NCBI GenBank assembly: GCA_000310025.1
Contig: FN649149.1
Location: 143,681 to 207,680, forward strand
From: Ectocarpus siliculosus
Taxonomy: Eukaryota > Sar > Phaeophyceae > Ectocarpales > Ectocarpaceae
Reading direction: 5' to 3'
DNA: 64,000 bases
Shown: positions 55,201-64,000 of the stretch, in pieces
How positions within the stretch are numbered: position 1 is the first letter of the stretch
Layout of the letters: every line of letters begins with the position of its first letter
The notes under the pieces: generated by a model
Told to the model about the DNA's origin: nothing
Seen by the model: only the letters and a program-made list of their open reading frames with translations
Database searches by the model: none
Program-made: the position numbers and the translations under genes

Positions 55201-58200
55201 ATGACCGCGATTGCTATCGACCTAATGTAGCAAACCTTTGTTCTCTTGGATTTTGTTCGGATCCGATCTATGTGCGTGTTGCGTGGGTCGATACTGTTTC
55301 AGGGGTAAATGTGCAAGAGACAGCTGAAAGAAAGTGAAGGCGGGCTTGCTATTTGAAGTGGTTGAGATCGAAAGGCTAGCTGGTGCACTTCACCCGCTTC
55401 CTGCATTACATACCCGGCCGTAGTAGGTGCCATGTCCAACGCCTTCAATTGCGAAGTTTTTTCACGATCTGGGAAGAACGGTTCGACGCGCCTGTCAGCA
55501 TCAGCTCGAACCTACCGCCTTGCGTTCCATGGTATTGCGCAGGGGAGAGCACATGGGACCATCCATGCGACGAGTACTACCGCAAATTGTACGAAGAAGA
55601 GAAGAAGAAGAAAATAACGAAGGACAAGGCCAAACATGACAAGTCCAAACAACAGGTGAATCGAAAAAGGAGTGAGGAATCCATTCAAGGCGGGCGGGTT
55701 CCATGCAGCACACACGACACCATATTGTAGAGATCATAGTCAGGTGTTGAAGAGGTTCAATAGAGCTACTCGTAGCTTGCGATTGGACATCTGGTAGAGT
55801 GTGCAGGAAAATGTCGCTGTGCCTCCCACAGCGGCAAGCACTCTGTAGAAACGACATCTCCATCTCTTGAGTGACATGTCCTCGCTTTTGTCTCGTTGTG
55901 CAGGCTAAGAAGGACGTGAATCAGCTTCTCGGGAGAGAGAAGAAGAAAAAGAATAGACCCACAGGGAAGCGCCCGGCTCATCGTTCTTCTCCTGAACGCG
56001 CCCAGGCGAAACCGCTATCAGCATCGTCAGTACTCGACCGTAAACCACTGCCAGGCATCGGCCGGCAGTCGGTGCAAGGTCGCCACACGGTTGATTCCCA
56101 GGCATCGGTATCTTCCCCGACACCGTCGGACAAAGCGTTGACCCTGTCTGATAGGTCACCTTCACGAACGCAAACAAGTAGCTTGGTCGGGCACAGACTT
56201 TCTCAACACTTGTCGGTATCGGTAGAGAGTGAAGAGGGAATAAGAAAAACCGAAGATGGCGGCAGGAAACCCTCGTCTCTCAGGACTCCAGTTCGATCGG
56301 AAGAGGAGAACGCAACTACCCCAGTTCCCACGGCACTAGCTGCCGGTCAGCAATCGGAGCATGAGGCTGCACTCAAGGCAAGCACAGTGTATTTGGCGCT
56401 GGTAGTGTTTCCTCGGCGAACCAAATTTTAACGTGCTCATGTGTACGTTCTACCCGTACGATATTGCTCTGCGGCACGTGCCGCAAGTGTTTGCAGTATC
56501 GAGACCTTGCCCTCCCCCGCCCAGCCGGTATCACACCGCTATCGAAGTCACCACGATGTCAAGCATTATACACACCGCACAACCATGCCAAGTTCACCAA
56601 AGTGTTACTTGTAGGTGATTTCCAACGCCCTCGAGGGGTTTTGCTGCGTGTAAGTTGGCACCACAGAGACATCTGACGCCTACTTCCGTTTTTCCATGCA
56701 CTCATATTTTTGTTTCATGTTTCGCGTTCTAGGAGCTACGCAGAGAGCATGCTCGGGACCTGGATGCCCTGGAGCAAGCCCACAGCGACACTAAGCGTGA
56801 GCATGTGACAGGAGTTCCGATTGAATATGGATGTGTTCCTCATTAAGCAGCCCATCGTTGTCCAGATATAGAGGGCGGCGTCGACGTTCGTTTAATGACT
56901 TTTCGTGCCTGCAGGTTTCGAAGAACTGGACGACGACGTGCTCATTTGCCAAACAACAGTGTGTATCAGACCCCCCAGCTATAACTGTTACTCCCAAATA
57001 ATCTGCACGGGGTTGTATTGAGGGGGTGCAGGATGACATACACCGACCGTACCCGGGTGTTAACCGGCTAGGTCGTTTGGGGGGGTTGTACCGTAGTTGG
57101 TATGCGGAACCACGCCCTGGACCGATTTTTAAAACCAGACGATGCAGCGAAAACAGTGACTGTCGAAAATGGCGGAGTTGGAACCGTCTCGTCGAGAGCT
57201 TTCCGACAACGCATCACTTGGTATTGGCACCCTCTTCGTCTTGTAGTAGTCGAGCTTTGAAGTTTGATCCATGCCACCTACGGTAAACCCACTTGCCGTG
57301 ATAGACGGGGAGTGGGGAGGAATATATGATTTGCGGTTGCGATAAGTTTTGTTTGCAGCAGAAGTACTTTGGTCCAATGTTGTGGAGAGCCTTCTCTGTG
57401 CCTCCTCCGCCTCCTTCTGCTGGTCTGTTTGCGTGTGGCGAATGTGTGTGATCAGGTCATGGTAGTACCCGGGTGATAACCGGGGGGGGCATGTGCTTGG
57501 TACGTGCGTGCCCTCAGGTGGTCTGCGCACCGTACCCCGTATGATGGACCTAGTGGTCGTTTTGGAATTGTAAGAGCTTTTACCCAAAGTTTTCACAAGA
57601 GCAAGCCTGGTTTCAGCGGCAGGTATGATATGCATCGCCGTCTATACAAACTATGCACGCCTACAGCAAATACCGCGCGAAACATGTCTGACCCCGCCTC
57701 TCTTCTGGTGTCAATCGCTGTCCAGACGAACTTGAGGCCGACCATCGCCGAAACATGGCAACGAAAAGGCGGCAGTGGGCAGCGTCCGCAGAGGCCCAGT
57801 CCAAGAAAGCTCGGGATGCGATGACGCACGAGTTACGGGCGATGCGGTCGAATCACTCCCGTGAGATCGACAAGCTGGAGTGCAGTCTGTTGGATGCTAA
57901 AGCACGAATGGAGAAAGCTATGAAAGAAACAGAAGAAGCCCGGGAGGCTGCACATGCCAAGAAGGGTGCGCTGGAGTCTACATTCGCTGAGTTGGAGCGA
58001 CAAGTCGTCAAGGAAAAAGAAAAACTCCAAGAAGCTCGCGAAGCAGCTAAGAAAAATCAGGCTTTGGAAGTTACTCAGCCTGGTGAAGACCTCAGGCGAG
58101 AGCTAGCACGGGTTCTTTTAGAGCTGGAAGACGAGCGAAAGCACGTTGCTGAGCTCCAAGGACAAGTAAAGGAGGCAAACAGCGCTATCAGGGACGACTT

Positions 58201-61200
58201 CAACTGCGCCCAACAGAATTGCGAGGGTGTCGGCACGAAATTGGTTCTCTTAGAACAAAAACTGGCGCTTACTATTCGTGAGAATGAAGGTCTCAGGAAG
58301 GAAGCAGCACGAGCGACATCATTGGAAGTTGGCGGTCGATATGGGGAAGTTTCTGCTAACGAGAGTGGGGCAACGAAGCCGGAGCAATTAGAGATTGCTA
58401 CTCTAAAGCGAGCTCTACACGAGGCCGAAATGAGTTTGTCGGAGCTTCAACGGGATCAAGACCAGTCGATAAAGGTCAGTTTAACGCGTTAATAGTGGTT
58501 GCAGAGACTCGATGCTTCTCTGTGTATACCTCCCACCCTCAGGTAAACCACTTTGATTCAATTCATACGTTGCATGCCTTACAACCACAAATACTTTTCC
58601 TGGACCCATGCCACCTCCCCCCCCTCAGCCGGCCGAAAGTAGAATGATTTTTTTCTCAAACAAGACAGGCAACACAGGTGAATCGAAGCCTTTTTTGACG
58701 TCAGCAGATCAGCAAGATGGTGTCCAAACGATACACAACAAACGTAATCCATCGTGCGGTCGTTGTTGTTCATCGAAAGGCAATATTACTTGATAGACCA
58801 AGAACCGGTGCCAATAACATACCTTTACGTACAGCGCGTACCTGTCTGTCTGTCCTGTATGATATAGACTACTGATCCAGACAACTAGTCAACAATATTC
58901 TGAACGATACAATTTCTTCCGGAGTACATACAGTATAGGTCTGCGTAAGCAGTTGCTGCCGCCCCGCTCTCTGGCCACGTATCTAGTCTAAGTAAACGGG
59001 GGGGGCGTGTGGCCAGCTCGTCTTCTCGCACGTCGAGCCTACACAGTATAATAGATGGGAGACCGTCGTTGTTGATGCAGATCACCTCTCTTTCGTTGTA
59101 CACATGTGCACCCAACATACTCAAGATGACGCCACGTAATATTGACACTACACCAGGCGTAATGAATCCTGTTTACTCTGGAGTATCATCCATCCATCCC
59201 CTGCGGGTCATCTTTTTGCTGATGGGGTTATTCTGCGTGACCGGTCGTTGCGGTGTAGTGCTGGTGTGGCCGAACTACACGTGTGTGCTAATTTGTATTG
59301 GTTCAAACACCGGTCTAATCCCTATACAATTCAGAGATATGTACGACTTCGTATATTCTACTACATCGTATATTATTAAAGAATAATTCGTTGGACTATT
59401 ACCATTCTAAATCATACGAAGTACTATTTAGTTGTATATGTTAGATCCCCTTTCCCCCCTCCCCCTCGGCGAGCCTAAAATGAAAAATATGGAGTGTGGG
59501 TCCAGGATATGTTTTTATTTGTGTCCCCTTGTTACAACAACAAATGACGGAGCCACGCCCTTGCTACCCGCAACACATTTCACTACAAACGAAAGGATGC
59601 CAAGGATGCTGCGGCTGCTCTGGCGAATGTCCACGAAAAAGCAGCTGCCGTTGAGCGAGACAACCAACGGTTGGTGGCGGAGGTAAGCTCCAAAAGGAAA
59701 AGCCGTGCTTGTAGGGAGTGTGCGCCATTGAAAGCCCTGGTCGGGGAGGTAGTTTTGATCTCCATCAACATATATTACGATACGTCCTGTAATGCGATGT
59801 AGTGTGACAAGATGAGTACCTGCGCTATCTATCTTGAACTCCTCAGTCAAAGATGAAGGTATCATCTGTATTGTACTGAAAGGGATAGACCTAGGTGTCC
59901 AGCTGAAACACATACTGGCAAGACAAAATCTACTAGGTGACGCTCCTCCTGCATGGCCCCGGCTGATTCGCCAGAAATGTAAACGGGGTGTGAAAACTAG
60001 CGAGCGCCAGAGGCAGGACGAACACACACGAACACGTTGGGACCACACACACAGACTTCCACTTGTCGAGGACATGGCGACCCCGTTGCCTTTTTTTTAC
60101 ACAAATTCTGAACCATGTGCTCGGATCATTTGTCACGTATGTTGAAAAGCAAATCATCCCCATGTGTACTTTGGCGAGCGCCTCCCAAACCCATATATTC
60201 CACGTCCATGAAGGTACAGTACGCCAGGATGATAGATGCTACCACGACCCATTACTACCGTGGGGTTAACATGTTTAGACGCGGGCTTTGCTCGCTCCAG
60301 CATACAACGACGGTTGCGACCGCCCGGAATGTTCTGTCCCTTTCAAACATGTGGTTAGCATCTATAATACCCGGCGTCGTTTTCGCAGGTTGCGAAGTGT
60401 CGTGTGCAAGTGCAAGGTGCAACTAGTGGCGAGGCTCAGAACCTTGGGGATGAGAACACAATGCGGACGCGGAAGCATGTGGAAGCTCGACAGGGACAGG
60501 ACACAGGGACGCAAACCTCACTTCCACTTGAACATGATGGGAATACACCCACCAAACAACTGGACACCGAGGGTTTGCGAGCGGATCTCGAGGCCGCAAG
60601 ACATGAGGCGGCGTGCTTCGCCAGCGACGTGCACAAATCTAAGGAGCTGGAAACTTTAGTTCGTAACGAACTTCACGCGGCGCAGTTGGCTTTCCGAGAG
60701 AGCCAACTGAAAGTTGCGGAATTGAACGGCAATCTTGCGACCGCCGATCACGAGAAGAAGCTCAGCGCTGTCACAGCCGAAGAGCTGGGACTGGAAAACG
60801 CTCGTCTCAAACGCAACATGGAAGTTGTGCGTTCTGCCTCCGAAGGAGGCGCTTCGCGTCAGGTTGCGGATACTCTTGTGGACGAACTGAAGGAAGTGAG
60901 GGTCCAGCTGGCGACTATGACATCAGAGCGGTGCGTCGGAAAACATGATCGAATTTTGTACCATCCTTGATAAGTTAGGTTCTGATTTGGTATCTTCGGC
61001 ATGATTATGTCAGAATACTCATCGTGGGTTAAATAAATGCCTTTGCCTATACGTACGGTGCAGGGATGGTCTCAACGATGAGGTCGGGGAAATCAAGCAG
61101 CAGCTAGTACGTTGTGAAGATGTGCGAAAGGCGGAGCGGGAAATGTTCGACTCGAGCCTCGCCAATCACCAGGTAAAAGAAGCGGTGCAGGTGCGGGTGC

Positions 61201-64000
61201 ATGGCGTGTGTACGTGCGCGTGCTAGCACTTCTTCTGTTGTTTGTATCGACCGCGCTCATGGGCTGGGCGATTGAACCCTTCAGGCACAAACGACTGTGT
61301 TGCCTACTTGCCGTCCCCTGCCTCCGGGAGTATCGGATTTACAACATCGAAGTGGTGCCCATTGCCATTTCGACTGATGCAGTTTCAGATACTACTCCAC
61401 CTGCCCTGGTGTCAAAATGTTTCTTATAATGTTTGAACCCAGTTCGTCATGTCATACAAATAGCGATAGCGCTTGCTGGAAGTGTGCGACGTCCACTAAG
61501 TTGACAAGGCTGTAGTTACCACGAGTCCGCCTTCATTGTTGTCTCTGCAACACATGCTATGCGCCGGTCGTGACTGCTTTTCTCGTGCTTCTACAAGTCC
61601 GAGCAAGCTGTGATACTCCGTATGAACTCTCCGCACTTTGGTCGGTCCGCACCACTGAATCCGTTCCTGCGATGCATGGCATTTCTGAGGTTCCGCATCC
61701 ACGTTTGTATCACGAGTGTACAACACAAACAACCCGACCCGAACGAGGGCACCCAGCTTCATCGACAAAACGCCATAAAAGATAGAGATGCGATCATTAG
61801 AATCATCCCATAAGTTTGCCGTTCTGTACCACACACTGTTCCCAGCGCTTTTCATGCCCACCGCGGAATTTATGCAGCGTCAGTCCGAGTCTCAGCAAGC
61901 GACGGTGAAGAGGCTAGAAGTGGATATGCTGGCAGGACAGCAGAGGGAAGAAGCTTTGCATACCGCCGCAAAGCTATTGCGGGAGAATGTCGCTGCCTCG
62001 AAGTTGGAGGTGTGGAGACTTCAGGTGAAGAAAGCTCGGGTGTCTTGTTTAATAATTGCTCACGATATTTGCAACCTGACGTTTGAAGCCTTTCTCACTC
62101 TCGCAGGGTGCGTTTCACGCCCGAAGTAACACGTACCATCCGCACTAACCCTGCCACTATATAGTGTAGTCACCCTGTGATATCGCTTCTGTCTCAACTT
62201 CTGCAACTTGTGCTAACATTTGTACTACCACTGTAGTGCTTATGCCGCTGTTGCCTGCAATTATCGACGCTTTTACCCACCTTGACTACAATTAGCGGTC
62301 TGACAATTTTGGTTTGCTGGTGAGACACGCCCGCTCTTGGAAGAAGACCAACGGAAGGCCACCAATTAAGCTCTTGCTGAACTCGTTTCATGAAACAGGA
62401 GAACCTTAGAGAGACCACAGGAGAGGCAGAGCGTGTGGCCTCTGATCTCCTTTGCACGGAACCGGAAACTGCTCAGACGTCCTGCCAGAAAGGCGAGAGC
62501 GAAGCGGAGTTGGCGTCTGCCGCCGACTTGGCGACAGCCACAGCAGAAGCACGAGAGATGGCGTCACGTCTGCAACTTGCTGAGGACCAGGTGTGTGTTT
62601 GACCTCACTCTAAGTAAGACCATGCGGTGGTTGACTTGGTCCATGTGTTTGCTTGTCAATCCTCCTTGTAACCTCTGGTCGTTGCTTCTACCTGCATGCA
62701 GGTGGATCGTCTTCAGGCGAGTGTACAGGAAACGATGACAAAATTGGTGGACTCTCAAGGCATCGCCGCCTCGTTGCAGGTCAGATTCGAATGGGCTACT
62801 GTTGTCCAACATGGCCTCTAAGGTAGCCATTATAACGTAACATGGTTTGAGAACGACCCCCAATCCCTACCACGCCACTGGCAGGAAGAACTCGACGAGG
62901 CACGTGGATCCGAGAAGGACACCGCGCAACATCTGGATGAGGCACTTTCCAGATTTGCCAAAGCAGAAGAGAACCTAGCAAAAGCTTGTGACGATCGGGT
63001 GTCTCTTGAACACGCTTTGAGAGATGCTAAGCGTACAACAGTGACGGACAAGCAGTGTTCTGACCTGGAGCAATCCCTTCGGCGGTCGCAAGGGGACTTG
63101 GAAAAGGCAAAGGAAGATCTCGTTTCAAGCAAACAGCAGGCTGCTGATCTGCAACAGAGGTTAACGGATTTGACTGCTGAAGCCAGTAGGGCGATGAAGG
63201 AGGCTCGACACAACCGTGAGATGGCGTCCGCACGCCAAAAAGAATTCGTTAGTGTTTCCGAGCGGGAACAGGTGAGAGCCAATATGAGGAGCTGCTGAGC
63301 GGTTTTACTAGCCCATTCTTCGGAAACCGAAATTGCAGATATACCATCCTAAGCCAAGACAGAGGGCGGGACCATTTCAATAGCCACGTGGAACCTACGA
63401 CGCATCGTTCGTAGTAGGAAGTATTGACACAGGTCATGTCCGATGGCCTCAATCTAGGCCTATGTTGGCCATGATTTCCAAATCTTCGGAAAGATTGCGT
63501 ACTCGGTCAAATTTTTTTCTGGCACGTTTTTTGTTGGGGCGCTCGCTGGTGATTTTCGGTAGAGCTATACTACGGTCTACTATCCATCTTTTCGCGTGTG
63601 TAACAGAAGCAAGGCAGGCAGCACGTTGCGAGTCTCTACCAAATTTATGCTGAGCGTTTCTTTCTCCTCAATGTAAATAGAGGGAATCGTTCTCGACAGA
63701 TGTTGCGGAGATTGTACCCTTTATGAAGAGGACCTCCCTCGTTGAGTCTTCTCGGTCGCAAGGCGAAAAGTCTTCTAGTGGTAACCGGAACCCGACCGGC
63801 TGGCGGCGATTCACTTCTTCACAATATTCTGTGCGTGAATACATGGGTAAATCGAAAGCCTGTCTCGTGGTCTATTATTTTCCAAATGCACCTAGCATAC
63901 TGCTGTTGAGCTGTCCATACCTTTTAGTGCACGCTGACACACGGGGCTCTTCGCTTCCGCTCTGTTGCGCCCAGGGACTTCAAAGAGAGTTGCTTGAAGC
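52253..64000 (+). CDS. CEP164: CEP164-like distal appendage protein (N-terminal 14 exons plus start of a 15th)
   Basis: CEP164 sits on the distal appendages of the mother centriole/basal body and is needed for cilium or flagellum formation. Exons 52253-52357, 54893-55055, 55543-55655, 55904-56377, 56733-56796, 57726-58474, 59596-59682, 60389-60930, 61064-61172, 61884-62024, 62399-62590, 62702-62779, 62885-63271, 63681-63830 and 63975 onward join in phase for 1,118 codons. Residues 20-110 match the family: IVLEEEIDQNYVPSE, EYAKWLGMEL, DLFWIAKEGLKAPLP, then a WW domain with NWKPC, YYFNFATG and STWDHPCDEYY, split over exons 2 and 3. After a lysine-rich stretch and a serine-rich low-complexity exon, the rest is almost entirely coiled coil. 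The fourth intron starts with GC (AAG|GCAAGC). The last exon junctions are less sure; the gene leaves the window. Another coiled-coil WW protein is unlikely given the N terminus. Confidence 0.92.

Noticed and set aside
56914-56937. 24-nt micro-exon (RFEELDDD) in the CEP164-like gene
   Set aside because: Its phase does not connect to the next exon, whereas direct splicing from 56796 to 57726 keeps the frame.
1-64000. CRISPR arrays, bacterial operons or rRNA genes
   Set aside because: No regularly spaced direct repeats, no ribosome-binding-site-led gene strings and no rRNA-like sequence were seen; gene structure is eukaryotic throughout.

Overview
The window is nuclear DNA from a eukaryote with large, intron-rich genes. 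Conserved genes are cut into short exons of 64 to 750 nt, separated by introns of roughly 100 nt to 2.5 kb that are mostly GT-AG. A distal-appendage (CEP164-like) gene implies a flagellated cell stage. Exon style, intron length, the copia element, the tRNA-derived SINEs and the recurring short 'tacagcagta' words fit a brown alga (Ectocarpus-like stramenopile). That placement is inference, because no marker gene was compared.

Left part (1-20 kb): a possible membrane-protein exon at about 1.6 kb; a 5'-truncated Ty1/copia retrotransposon (3.1-6.75 kb, minus) with its 3' LTR; a complete 10-exon OST48/DDOST subunit of oligosaccharyltransferase (8.1-15.9 kb, minus); and a three-exon SLX9-like ribosome-biogenesis gene (17.8-18.9 kb, plus).

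Middle (20.3-34.6 kb): a 14-kb unit bounded by diverged terminal inverted repeats of about 155 bp. It carries two long intronless plus-strand genes. The first is a 1,449-codon protein combining a possible family-B polymerase-like palm, an SF1 helicase and a C-terminal HNH-like zinc module. The second is a telomere-resolvase/tyrosine-recombinase-like protein. A spliced minus-strand gene of unknown function lies near the right end. The left end is duplicated head-to-tail by about 1.45 kb. This is the most novel object in the window; I read it as a mobile or endogenised virus-like element that may use hairpin-end processing.

Right part (35-64 kb): an S-adenosylmethionine decarboxylase gene (36.1-39.3 kb, minus); a repeat patch at 39.6-42.1 kb with a hAT-like MITE; a VMA22/CCDC115 V-ATPase assembly factor (44.9-48.7 kb, plus); HYPK, the small NatA partner (49.6-51.9 kb, minus); and, diverging from HYPK across about 350 bp, a CEP164-like gene (52.25 kb to beyond the window end, plus). 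Two copies of a tRNA-derived SINE lie at 35.7 and 51.3 kb. Three introns in three different genes use GC-AG splice sites.

The exon models of OST48, SAMDC, VMA22, HYPK, SLX9 and CEP164 were joined by hand. In each, exon phases close exactly and the joined protein follows the family, which is the main support for them. Homology statements rest on recognised family motifs, not on a search.
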